Source: Sinohyriopsis cumingii (taxonomy: Eukaryota; Mollusca; Bivalvia; Unionida; Unionidae). From it: a stretch of DNA of 64,000 bases. The DNA lies in NCBI GenBank assembly GCA_028554795.2, contig CM068832.1, positions 82,231,180-82,295,179 of the forward strand, given 5' to 3'. Below, piece after piece: positions 16,292 through 30,440 of this stretch. Position numbers and translations under genes: made by a program. Within the stretch, counting starts at the first letter, position 1; each line of letters opens with the position of its first letter. The notes under the pieces are model-generated. The model had not been told where the DNA came from. It worked only from the letters and a program-made list of their open reading frames with translations, and searched no databases.

Positions 16292-18770
16292 ATGAGAAGA
16301 ATACAGTAATGTTTATGATTTGAAGACACATATACTAGATACCAATATAATAATCCTTTCCGCAGGTTCCTATAGTAAACTAATTAGTTATCCACATGTA
16401 GAGGAAAAAGGGTCAGGATTATGTGATTAGTCCAATTTCATGTTTGTTTTTATTCACTTCACCCTCTAGACAATATCATAAATGGACAGCAATTATTTTA
16501 GTTATCTAAAGATAAAATATAAAGAGTGTACACAGAGTTGTTATTCTAAACATCAGACCCCTATTCAAAACAGTTTCAGTGAAGTAATATATCTCTATTT
16601 AGTAGCATGTTAGAGCAGCTAAGAACAGTTGTATGGTAATTTGTAGAACAATGATCAGGTACTGACCAAGTTTCACACTATGAATAAGTACTTGTCGGGA
16701 TGGATTTTAAGATAAAAATTTAATGTTACTAGGTTATTCCTCCACCCATGCATTATTAAGATATTTTTTTTAAAAATAACGAAAATAATGTTATGATTGA
16801 ACAAAGTAGGGGAGTGAGAGGAGATGTGTGTGGAAACTGGACAAAATGTGAATGAAGAAACTTGACCTTGCCGTGCACCTGGCAAAATTTCCCTACATGT
16901 ATGCGACATGATGCCCCATTGCTAGACATTACTATTAACTGACACACTACAGTATAGCGATATGAATAAAAACAATTGTTAAAGCTACGTTAAATATCCA
17001 TGCCACACAAACAGTGTTTAGAAGAAAATAGTTTAGCAAGGTCAGTCAAAAAGAATGTTTTAAAAATTATTTTAAAATTGTTTTCAACTGATATATTTTT
17101 AAATAAATTTGTTGCTTCGCTGGTTTTGATCTGTCTGACAAAAATATTTAAATGAGATTATTATTATTATTGTTATTATTAGCAGTAGTTGTAATACTTT
17201 AAGTTGTAGACATATTATATCATTTATATATTTGCAACAACGTTTTCCAACAACAATATAGTCCTTTAACATTGGTTTGCACATGCACTGATGCCTCAAG
17301 GATATTTGTTATTGTATTAGCGTTTGTGAGACAAACAATTGTGGGGGCAGCCAAGTCGTTATTACTACACACATTGGGACATTTATAATATTAATCCACC
17401 AGTTTTCAATGGATTTACTTGAGAACAATTTTTCAAAAGTTGTGCCTCTGTAATCTTTCTACCAGCATACAGTATTCGTAGCATATGTAAGAGATTTTTT
17501 TACTTAATTCTCCTCAAATACTTCCAATATGAATAAACAAAGTGGTTGGAGTTTTTCACATTACATGTACAAAGAATGTTTTACCATGAATAGGCTACTA
17601 ATCACCACTCTTACAAATATGTGGCTGTTATAATGATCAAATGGGGAATATCATTCAAGTCATATTACCCAGAAAATGCTATTATTTGTCTTTTAAACAA
17701 CAGTAAGACAATAAGTGGTATGAGATCTGCTTTGGCCTCTTGTTATGTTACTACTGTCACAATACAGGAAATTCATATATAAAATGCTATGAAATCATAT
17801 CTATCTTCATCTATAGGGCCATTATATTATTGATCTTAAGCAAAATTTGCAACCCATAAATAGTCAGTACATTTTACATATATAATTGATATCGCTAAAC
17901 AAATATACTGTTTAGAATTATGTTTAAAAATGCTAAATGAATATGACTTGGAAAATATAGAATATACACTCTGATTTAGAAGAAAGTAATTCATTTATTT
18001 ATGTTAACCTGTTTGATTGGACTTGCAGTTTTGGAAATTATTTTATATAAAAATTATAAAACAACTACCGAAAACCTAGCTATCAGATTAAAAGAAACTA
18101 CTATATCAATTGATTAAAATATCATAATATGGAGAGTATACCTTCACATCTTGTCTGACTGCTGCTGTAGATATATGTAGTGTCTTCTTTTCTGTTATCA
18201 AAACAAAGATGTCTTTGGAACCAAAAACATCGTATTTTATCTCCCACTTATGTTTTGCCTACATTTTCTCTGAGGATGATGCTTCAGAAATGACTACACA
18301 ACTGATATCACTTTGCCTTTATAAGAGAACCAAATATTGGATTCTAGAGCACGAAGGTTATTATATTTCAGCACTATCAGTATCAGTTTGCTGGAATCTA
18401 ATTGATTATAATAGCTACAAAGACAGATGTGTTGCTATGTGATTATGCCGTTGTTCCTGTGTAACTGTATCGATCACTTGGGTGTAGACATTTCGGACAT
18501 TGTTTGCGAAAGAAAACATCTTCTTGTCAGAAATAGGCAAACATATTTCAGGAATACAAATAAAATATAAATAAATATGTATGTATTAATATGTAAGTAA
18601 CTCAAATATATGTTCAGGCCATTATATCCTCCTTGCATTTATTTTACACATTTGTTAACAATTTTTAGTTGAACTTGCTAGTTTCAAAGTCCAAGCCCAA
18701 AACGTTCACAATATTATATCTACATCACTATTGACAGCATATGTTTATTTTAACTCTGCATGGGAAATTT

Positions 18771-18975
18771 CATGTATGTATGTATATATGTATGTATGTA
18801 TGTATGTAGTATGTATGCATGTATGTATGTATGTATCTATGTATGTATGTATGTATTTATTGACGTACACGCGCACGCACTCACGCTTGCATGGATGCAT
18901 GCATGAATGCATCCATGTATGTATGTATGTATGTATGTATGTATGTATGCATGCTTGCATGCACGTATGTATGTA
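18771..18975. repeat. (ATGT)n array, copy 3
   Basis: Homologous to the arrays in copies 1 and 2, differing mainly in the number of ATGT units after the central island. Confidence 0.95.
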
Positions 18976-20194
18976 CTTTCATCCAGTAAAGGCAAGTTGC
19001 AGTTGCTCAATAGACAGCAATTCATACTCTTAATCCTAATATTCACACATTGATACGTAATCAGGCCAGAACTAAGCAAACTGATTTGGTGTGTCGTTAT
19101 GAAAAGTATTTCACTCATATTTGATATAGCTAATAATATGTTTACAAGTGCAGACAAAAAAAATAATATAAAAGAAATCATCCAATACAATTTGGCTTCT
19201 AGGGGTCGACAACATAAAAGCTAATAAATGAGAATTTAAGAACAGTTACTTAATATCACAAGTAAAGCAAAATATGCTTCTGGTTTTTATGAACTCGCTA
19301 TAGTACCTACTTTGATATCATAGAAAAGAAAGTTCTGTTATGCCATATCATTATCACTGTGGCCAGCATTTTATTGTCAAGATCACTTATATGTTTTTCT
19401 TCTGCTGATAATTTTTGTTCACAATGGCTTCTATAGACTATCTTTTATTTTCATTTCATTATTATTAATACACTGCATAGAAAACTGACCATCTTCATTC
19501 TACTTTCAAGTGATACGCTATTCAAACGGAAGTGGTTAACTCTTCAGGCAACATGGTTTCCAATAATAGCTCTGTTTATCACTAACCTATGGTAAATAAT
19601 TAGTTAAGATATATTTAATATGCAGTTGTTTTATTTCAGCTCTTAGTGCAAGTGTTCTATAGTCCATCTTGATTACAGTCCATGAGTACTTTCACTTATA
19701 TATCTCAGATTTGCTGGTCCTGGGTGTCCAATGATACATCAGTCTCTGTCAATTATCAGAGCATATAAAAAACACAAATTATATCTTGTCAGTGTTGTTA
19801 TATCACAATTGCGAAAGCAGAAACGGCGATTTTAGTTTGTTCATATTCATCATACACTTTGTCTGTCCTTATATCCGTACATCTTTATGCCCATCGCAAA
19901 ATCCATTTTATCACAATCTCAAAATAAAAATGACTAAGAATCATACAGTTATATGCATTTCTATCATGGTTATAAGTAAATAAACTCTTAGGTTAACTGG
20001 ATATTACAGCAGTCGTTCATCCTTGTTTGCGATGTTGAACTTCTGATTGCGAAAATTGGTACCACTATTATGAAACCCCTCCTATAATTTCCTAACATTT
20101 TAACATAAGCTACTACTTATTCTTAAACAAATTGGAACTAAAAGCTAGCAGAAAATTGCTTGAAAAAAATTCTCAAAATAGTTTATTTGTAATA

Positions 20195-20369
<175 letters not shown>

Positions 20370-20438
20370 CTGTGTGCAGTAAATTCTTTTCCAGTAGCAA
20401 CAACATAGACACTTCTAAGCCATCATTGTATGTAATGA

Positions 20439-20621
20439 GTTGTAGTTGTTGTAGGGTTTAACGACATTTTTCGGCACACGATAGGCTATTCATGGCGACC
20501 AGTATTAATGGTAGAGGAAGAACCCGGGAAAACCCCAGAAAGAACCACCGACCCACGAGAAGATACTGGCCAGCGTTCTCACATACCCACATTGGCCGAA
20601 TCCGAGACTCGAACCCACGCG
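20439..20621 (-). mobile_element. SINE body and tail with non-matching head, copy 3
   Basis: Same fragment as in copies 1 and 2. It retains ccgacccacgagaag as in the full-length SINEs elsewhere in the window, where copies 1 and 2 have changed, so this copy is closer to the source sequence. Confidence 0.85.
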
Positions 20622-20937
20622 GAAAGAGTATAAACCATGGAGGATTCGTAGTTGATACAGTCCCTACTGAGTAATTTGGTAATTTTGAGTCCAAGGCAAG
20701 GAGAGTCACACACCCCCCAACGGATTTCACCTCTAAACATGACTTGGCCTCGATCTGTGAAACTTAATAGCTGATGAATACATGTTTGCAACCAACCCAA
20801 AAATAATTATGTGGGTTCCCCTGGTCCATACTTGCTTAGTAAGTTGGTGATGGTGGTACATGACAGGTGCACATCAGATGTGTAGGAACCAATAGGGCAT
20901 TTATAAATTCTTGAATATCTGATCAATCGATTTAAAG

Positions 20938-20939
<2 letters not shown>

Positions 20940-20983
<44 letters not shown>
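20940..20983. repeat. (GA)n microsatellite, copy 3
   Basis: Uninterrupted GA units. Confidence 0.97.
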
Positions 20984-20988
<5 letters not shown>

Positions 20989-22072
20989 AAGAATACAGTA
21001 ATGTTTATGATTTGAAGACACATATACTAGATACCAATATAATAATCCTTTCCGCAGGTTCCTATAGTAAACTAATTCGTTATCCACATGTAGAGGAAAA
21101 AGGGTCAGGATTATGTGATTAGTCCAATTTCATGTTTGTTTTTATTCACTTCACCCTCTAGACAATATCATAAATGGACAGCAATTATTTTAGTTATCTA
21201 AAGATAAAATATAAAGAGTGTACACAGAGTTGTTATTCTAAACATCAGACCCCTATTCAAAACAGTTTCAGTGAAGTAATATATCTCTATTTAGTAGCAT
21301 GTTAGAACAGCTAAGAACAGTTGTATGGTAATTTGTAGAACAATGATCAGGTACTGACCAGGTTTCACACTATGAATAAGTACTTGTCGGGATGGATTTT
21401 AAGATAAAAATTTAATGTTACTGGGTTATTCCTCTACCCCTGCATTATTAAGATATTGTTTTTAAAAATAACGAAAATAATGTTATGATTGAACAAAGTA
21501 GGGGAGTGAGAGGAGATGTGTGTGGAAACTGGACAAAATGTGAATGAAGAAACTTGACCTTGCCGTGCACCTGGCAAAATTTCCCTACATGTATGCGACA
21601 TGATGCCCCATTGCTAGACATTACTATTAACTGACACACTACAGTATAGCGATATGAATAAAAACAATTGTTAAAGCTACGTTAAATATCCATGCCACAC
21701 AAACAGTGTTTAGAAGAAAATAGTTTAGCAAGGTCAGTCAAAAATAATATTTTTAAAATTATTTTAAAATTGTTTTCAACTGATATATTTATAAATAAAT
21801 TTGTTGCTTCGCTGGTTTTGATCTGTCTGACAAAAATATTTAAATGAGATCATTATTATTATTATTATTATTATTATTAGCAGTAGTTGTAATACTTTAA
21901 GTTGTAGACATATTATATCATTTATATGTCTGCAATAACGTTTCCCAACAACAATATAGTCCTTTAACATTGGTGTGCACATGCACTGATGCCTCAAGGT
22001 TGTTTGTTATTGTATCAGCGTTTGTGAGGCAAGCAATTGTGGGGGCAGCCAAGTCGTTATTACTAAACACAT

Positions 22073-23411
22073 CGATAAACACGTCAACTCAAAACTATCG
22101 TATCATATATTTCTCAGGTTGAATAAAATAGGTGGGTACAATCAGTATGCAGTGTATTTGTGTCGACATTGAAGGGATTCAATTAATAACACTTGAGGAT
22201 TTTATAAATCTCCCAGTCAAATCATATGTCATTGTGGACACATGCTTTTGGTCGTAGTGATCTGATATTGAAAAACGTCAGTTCTGTATGACTGCCACTT
22301 TGTATATAGAAAACCAAACAGGACAAATGAAGAAAGTATGTGCTAAGTGTCAAATTACCCCCAGATACATTTATGTTTTGGGAATAAACGGAAAACTTTA
22401 AACAAGAAAAAATATTGCATGACCAGTACGTAATATTATGACAAACGGTTTTTTGGTCAATTAGCTTATCATATAAATTACATGTGAGATGCTCAAGTTT
22501 ATTTTATAAAGTTGTGCATTTTTCACTGCATATCCTTGTGTTCTTCTCTACAATATGTGCATTTTCATGTGACATTGGGCATTATTATTTAAGAGGATTA
22601 AAGGAACATTTATGAGTTTTTAAAAATGTATGGTTATTTTATAGTTTGGCAATATTAATGAAGTCTCAAAAGTAATTCAGCTAAAATGCCAATAATCAAT
22701 GGTGTACATTAGTTGGATAAAATATTGTATTCTTGGAAATACGTTATTCACTGACTTAAAATTTAAGTCCAATTTATCGGAAGAGAAACATAGGGCCACT
22801 TTAATCACTAAAACATGTTTACCATGTATGTATTTATGGTAGAAAGCCAGTAACGTTGGCAAATCAGATTATTAAATGACAATGATATATTGTTCCTATA
22901 ACATAGCTATATGCGCCATTGTAATGGCCAAAATGGATATCTTTCTCCGATTTCCAACCTTATTTTTCCTTGCATGATTTCGTTTTGGAACAAATGAAAT
23001 AAATATGAACATTTAATAACTTTTATTTGGCTCATTACTTTCAATTACTGAAACATTTATCTTATATCGGAACGTATAACGTATAAAATGTCTTCATAAA
23101 TGGGCTGATATGAATTAAAAAATAAAGCTTTACAATAATGATCTGGACCACTGCCATAGTAGATTATTTAATTGTTATAAAAAATATGTTTGGTTTGGAT
23201 ATAATCATAATTGATAACATGTGAGGTTTAAGGTAATCTTGGCTTTGAAGATGAGGCTGGCGATCTAAATATTCCTTGATGAACCGTTCTATGTACCTTA
23301 ACATTAACATTACACAGATTTCATTGAAGAATGTACAACATATGTTCTGCAAGCAACTTGATGTACTTGATGTGAATATTTTATTATACTTGCTTTATCT
23401 GTATTTTTCAG
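22073..23411. other. AT-rich DNA upstream of the orphan exon
   Basis: No repeat or gene recognised. The last ~40 bases form the pyrimidine-rich acceptor region of the exon that begins at 23,412. Confidence 0.4.
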
Positions 23412-23618
23412 TTTATTATATCTGTCCAAGCGGAATCGACAAGTATTTGCAGAAATTATTCGGAGATCTAGGTATCACTAATGCAGTGAAACTTCAAACA
23501 GATGATGTTCTTCATTATGTTGATACTATTATTCATTTGCAGTGGTCTAAAAGTAGAGACATCACGGATATTGAACATTTCCGTGATTATCTAGGTCACA
23601 GTCATCCGGAAGCAAATG
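23412..23618 (+). CDS. Orphan internal exon of an unrecognised host gene
   Basis: A strong acceptor (tgctttatctgtatttttcag) is followed by 207 nt of open sequence ending at AATG followed by a gtagaa donor. Both boundaries are phase 1 and the length is 69 codons, so the exon is symmetric. The peptide is well mixed and soluble-looking: a CPSGIDKYLQKLFGDLGI stretch, a helical VLHYVDTI segment, an SRDITDIEHFRDYLGHSHPE segment. It is unlike the AT-driven Ile/Tyr/Lys-rich frames nearby. Composition is also closer to coding sequence than the flanks. I do not recognise the family. No partner exon is visible with confidence in the flanking kilobases, so introns may be long or the exon may be a relic. 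It could alternatively be an unspliced remnant of a captured gene. Confidence 0.45.
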
Positions 23619-24699
23619 GTAGAATGTGCTGGATGTTTCTCTCGTTTTATTGTTGAATAAAGCAAATTAACGTCACTTATTGATGGATATTACCACCAAA
23701 TAATCTATGCTTATTGTTTGATTATTATACCGAGTCTTTAGAATTATATGTGTGTCAGTCTGTTTGCAGTTTAACGGATAAGTATACGGTTTTATGGAAT
23801 TATGACAAATCTGTAGTGCACTCCAATGTAAGAATGTGACTGTAAATTAATGATATCAGCATCATTATCATTAAGCGTATAGGTATGAAGGTATATAATT
23901 AGTCAGATTATTGGTATACACCCATCGTCCGCATCTAGAAAAATAAAAAATAGGGCCAAGTTCATCCGGTTAACCATAATCTTCTTGTAAAACGTTTTGA
24001 AAGATACATATTAGAAAGATTTGAAGGAAATTCTTGGTGTTTTGATTCAATAACAACAAAACATGCTACTCAAACGTTCATGACTTACTATATTTAAGGA
24101 TTTGCTGAAATCAATAAAAAATTTAGTATATTCGATTAACTAACCAACTGTCCTTATCACATCCTCTAGCAACATGGAAATCTGTATCTCGCATGACCTT
24201 TATATTATGAGAGGCGTGTCGGAGGTCAAGCAGTCCTCCATTGTTACTTTTAGTTAACTCTATCAAACGACTGGATTGTATGATATGTTTCATTATGCTA
24301 CTTAGAACGCATGTGAATAATGCGAATAAGACATTTGATAGATATGCCAGGTGATAGTCTGCTAACAATTACGTATTATGTTATTGAACATGACTGAAGG
24401 TCTAAATGACCTGTATGACCTCTGTTTGATAATCATTTAGGTGATGAACTGCAGGTGTTAAAGTCAGACAACTGTCATCAAAACACATTAGTGTGCACTT
24501 ACATCTGGTAGTTGGTTCATTGGTATCCCAATTATTTTTTAAAACAAATTAAAATTAACCAATACGATGATATTACCAACTGTACCAACTGTACCAACCA
24601 TATCAATATATCTTTTAAAATTGTACAAGATTAGCCTAGTCATCTTGGTTTATTCTGCATTGATATGTTATTTGATGAGATTTGTACATCACACATTCT
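23619..24699. other. AT-rich DNA downstream of the orphan exon
   Basis: Would be intron if the exon is active. A minus-strand open frame at 24,123-24,368 shows no convincing splice sites or motif. The short run tgtaccaactgtaccaac near 24,580 is a minor direct repeat. Confidence 0.4.
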
Positions 24700-24714
24700 A
24701 AAGTAGCGAAAATC

Positions 24715-25500
24715 TTATAGGTGATTTCTTTCAATGAAGTTATTATTTCTGGTTACAATTAGCTTAAGGAAAATGTAATCCAACCGGTAAGTTATCACTT
24801 AATTTAAAGCTTAATTTATTTAAATAAAATAAGTTTGGACATATAATATCAATTTAAATCTGTGTGTACGAGCAAGGCTATTATATAGGCTATTTTACAG
24901 ATATTAATAGTAGATACATTTGGGAAAATCATCTTGTAGGTTCTTATGTATTGATGGTACCATCTCATTAAGAAAGGTGTGTATTAGTGTTCATGTTCTA
25001 TCGGGCAATTAGGAAGTTGAAAACGTCTAAATCCTTGTAGAACTCCATACTACAATATACACTTACAATTTATCGCTATTTAAGTAAGTGATTTTGTTGT
25101 CATCCTTGCTATCAAACACCTAATATTGTAGATCAGTCTTGTTCAGGCTGTGAATAAAGAAAATATTCATCGTATTTTCCACTGGTGTATTCAAACTCTA
25201 TGCGACTGTCATGCTCGTATTTAAAATTCGATACATATTAACCTAAGGTTTAACTACTTAGCTTATTTTCTAGTTATTGATCACGCAAGCAATACTATCT
25301 TGTTATCTCTCAAATCTCGTTTTCTTATGGAAAACAAATAATGCAACGAGGAGCTCAATCGTCCATACAATAACAAAACATTCAATGTAACCGATGGCGT
25401 GTCTTTTCTACTGAACGATTGAAAGAGCAAGCTAAATACCTCCTGCTGGTGAACTAGATATCTCGTTAAAAGCGTACTGTTATCGCGGATAGCTAGCAAA
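24715..25500 (+). repeat. Diverged ~1 kb repeat family, member 1
   Basis: Starts with tataggtgatttctttcaa, which matches tataggtgattacttgcaa at about 25,680. It continues through a block near 25,010 (gggcaattaggaag) that matches 26,287-26,300, and one near 25,110-25,190 that matches 26,580-26,690. Its right 250 bases, which include caatcgtcca and acctcctgctggtgaact, match 30,215-30,440. It is non-coding. Confidence 0.7.
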
Positions 25501-25511
25501 TAATTATTGTT

Positions 25512-25512
<1 letters not shown>

Positions 25513-25549
<37 letters not shown>
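25513..25549. repeat. (CA)n microsatellite
   Basis: About 18 CA units followed by short ACAT units. Confidence 0.97.
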
Positions 25550-25553
<4 letters not shown>

Positions 25554-25678
25554 TACAAATGCATACAGGCATGCATATGTGAATCCCATATATAAAGTAA
25601 CACTCTGTAAAATTGTACCTGATATTGCTTACTAACTACCATATGATGGTAAAATGTTTAATACTTTCAAGCGAGATG

Positions 25679-26831
<1,153 letters not shown>

Positions 26832-28195
26832 AACATCAAGATCAAATATTTGATTTCTTTTGGTTTTGCATCAATCTTCACGCATGTTATACTCTCTTCT
26901 CATATAACACATGTTTAAACAGTAACAAGAACGAAATGAAGACAAGAAACTTTGTATAATTTACAATTTAGCAAATAATTTATTTCCCTGGAAAAGCAAG
27001 GTAAAAATTAAAAAGGAACGTACGGTTTTAAGAAACAAATCTTAAAATAATCCAAGAATAATCGAAGAATTAAAAATTTGAAGTCGAGCTATTAAAATGT
27101 TCAATTTGAGATCAAGTCCAGACCAAAGTCAAAATTGGAAGGTGATGACGTATAATGTAGCCAGTAAAGTATTGACGTGTCAGTAGTTCTTTTTTGAACC
27201 ACTGACAATAATAATCTGGTGTTTGCATTCCGAATAAAATTTCAATAAATGTCTTTGTCCAAGAATTCAGTATTAGCACTTAAATATTCCCAGGGAAAAT
27301 AATTAATCTGTTAGAATCAAAATAATTTGAAGAAAACTTAAATGAAACTCCAGATGATCACAACAGACAAAACAACACCTTGTCGTCGAAGTGTTCAAAA
27401 GCCAAACTTACTAAATCCTCTGTAGAAAAAGGTATTACACTAGGTTAAGAAACAAAACTGATTTCCGTACGAGAATCACGTGATCACTTTCAAGAACAAG
27501 GTAGAAGCTTTACATCACGTACTCCCAGTACAGCCTCGATTTCATTATATAAATCACACATTCATACTGAATAAAAAAAATTCAAAAGAAGTTGCTTACT
27601 TGGTTTTCCCACTAAAAGTATGCATGGTCATTATAAGTTTTTAAAAAAAATAGATTAATTCAATCAGTAACTAAGCAGTTATAATTTAGCATATGTGTTT
27701 TACGAAATATGTAAAGTGCAACCACATACTATTATTACTAGCATACATTATTTGTAACGTTATGACTGGCTGTTCAGTGCAAGTCGGCATTGTCATGCTC
27801 CATAAATACACACACACACACATTCTTGCAAAACCTACAAAACTGGGACACATGAATTTTATCAACAAAACGGGCGCATTTTTTGACAACTTAATAGCGA
27901 TAAAGATCTATTTTAATATGCATTCGATACATGCATGTCATTTTAATTGATTTGTGGTTGATTTCCACGAAACACTGTATGATAATCTTTACCATCAGAA
28001 CAGGGACACTCACATATACACATTGCTAGAAATAATACATTCAAATAAGGGACATTCAATATGTATGTATTTCGATTCTAAATATAAATCAATTAAATCT
28101 AAATACTGCAGTAATCTCACCTGATACACATAGTTCCCATCCATATTAATAAACTAAATACAAAATATCATGTTGAATCTTTATATAATGTTTGT

Positions 28196-28197
<2 letters not shown>
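26832..28197. other. AT-rich DNA, nothing recognised
   Basis: Includes a short (CA)n at 27,808-27,821. The overlapping open frames at 27.69-27.95 kb on both strands lack motifs or splice context. Confidence 0.45.

Positions 28198-28257
<60 letters not shown>
28198..28257. repeat. (TA)n microsatellite
   Basis: About 30 TA units. Confidence 0.97.
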
Positions 28258-28259
<2 letters not shown>

Positions 28260-29329
28260 TAAAAATTTGAAGACGTTGAAGTGTCAGAATTATGTGAAAA
28301 TACGTGTGTCCCTTTTTCTGAAATGAAATAATCAATGATCTGCATGCCAATCTTCAGTTAAAATAATTTTATTGGCCATACTACAGTTTAGAATTTGAAA
28401 TTCGCCACACAATAACACATTTTTTAACCTTGGTGTACACAAATTTGCCACTTTATTGCAATCCCCTTCATTAATAAGCCAGTGTATGATAAGATCTCTT
28501 TAATATGAAACACACCAGAAGTTTATTTTGTATGATGGAATGTTTTAATTTTAGTGAGCTCAGGTCAGACTCGCATAAGTGTCTTTGTCTCCAAATAGTC
28601 CATATTAAAATACAATTGTGTTGATTGATTGTGTGACGACACGTTCAGTATTCATGATAGAGGCTGGTAAATCGTACAATTGAGTGATCGAGAAGGGACT
28701 GTCCCGTTATCGGGAGACGCCTTTTATTCTTGCTATAATGGCAAATATCGTGTAGACTTACAGGCAAAATGAGGCTTAAAATCCTGATTTGACCTACTTA
28801 AGGTTAACGTAGGAAATATAGTTCCCGATATTTGCTGTTTGAGTTGTGATTTGTATTTTATGGTAGTTAAGTACCGGTGCTACGTTCTGGAAATGTATTA
28901 AAGAGAAACAATGATTTTATAAGCAGGCAGGCAATTGTGAATTTGTGATGTAAATGTGTAGTTGTGCTATTGGTGGTCATGCATTAATTAAAGGATAATT
29001 ATTATAGTTTGTTTCATTCCTTCACTAAAAAGACATCTTGTGAAATATTTGATAATTTACCGCTGAGTCAAGGAAAATGTATCCGATTGTTTTCTTTCAC
29101 ATTATTTATACTTCAGCCAGGATACACATTTATATGACACAACGATAATCACTAATTGGAATATAAATACTTCTGTTTTCAGCATCGTGACTGGTGCCAT
29201 GTACAAGCACTTACATAAGTTATTTTTATTTCCTATTCGCTCAATCTTAACTTGTCGGATTAACCTCTAATGCAGTTAATTGGAGGAAAGAAATATTATT
29301 ATTTTTGGTTACCATGTGCCAGGTCGGCA
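28258..29329. other. AT-rich DNA, nothing recognised
   Basis: No coding, RNA or element signal seen. If the minus-strand exon ending at 29,330 is real, its 3' untranslated region would lie here. Confidence 0.4.
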
Positions 29330-29445
29330 TCAAGGATTCTCTATGGCTCCTGCATGCATTAGTCTCATCGTACGACGTGCCATAGAGAGTATCGAGAAAG
29401 TTCCGCATGATCGATTCCGCTCGAGCAGATAACTGTCACAGTAAC
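29330..29445 (-). CDS. Candidate terminal exon of an unrecognised gene
   Basis: On the minus strand an acceptor (caatatttgcag) precedes 116 nt open to a TGA at 29,332-29,330. The incoming phase is 1. The GC content is higher than the surroundings. The peptide is basic and Arg/Met-rich (it contains ARRTMRLMHAGAIENP at its end). A perfect 10 bp inverted repeat (29,338-29,347 and 29,379-29,388) lies inside it, so a structured non-coding element is an alternative. No family recognised. Confidence 0.22.
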
Positions 29446-29590
29446 CTGCAAATATTGCATGCTTCTCAATATGGAACCTACTTTCAACAACATATGTGGA
29501 TGGTGAAACGAATACTTAGAGAAATAATTGTATACCCTTGCTCTTCCCAGCTAGGTCCCAGAAATTACCACCCATAATTCATGTCATTAC

Positions 29591-29787
29591 AAGTCCAGGA
29601 ATAACGTGCCGACACGTTTCCAAACCACCTGCAGGAATTGATATTTCTTTACTCGTAGCACCCCAGGAATTAGCACCTAATTCAGTAATCACAGCATTGT
29701 AGCCCCTAATCATCCAACCCACCCAACCACAGGATTTGCCCATCCAGCCTTCAGGACATGGCATTCCTACGTCCCTTTCCATAATGC
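29591..29787 (-). CDS. Candidate exon with an EGF-like cysteine pattern
   Basis: A minus-strand open stretch of about 65 codons follows an acceptor-like tgtcag. It contains CPEGWMGKSC, which fits the C-x2-G-W-x4-C end of EGF-like modules, then CGWVGW and a Gly/Ser-rich segment. An internal donor (CCTGCAG followed by gtggtt) at about 29,633 would leave phase 1 and suit the candidate terminal exon at 29,330-29,445. Only the last part of an EGF pattern is visible, so the resemblance may be chance. The flanks are AT-rich repeat on one side and spacer on the other. Confidence 0.25.

Positions 29788-30440
<653 letters not shown>

Noticed and set aside
24123-24368. 81-codon minus-strand frame as a host exon
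   Set aside because: No strong acceptor or donor in phase and no recognisable motif.
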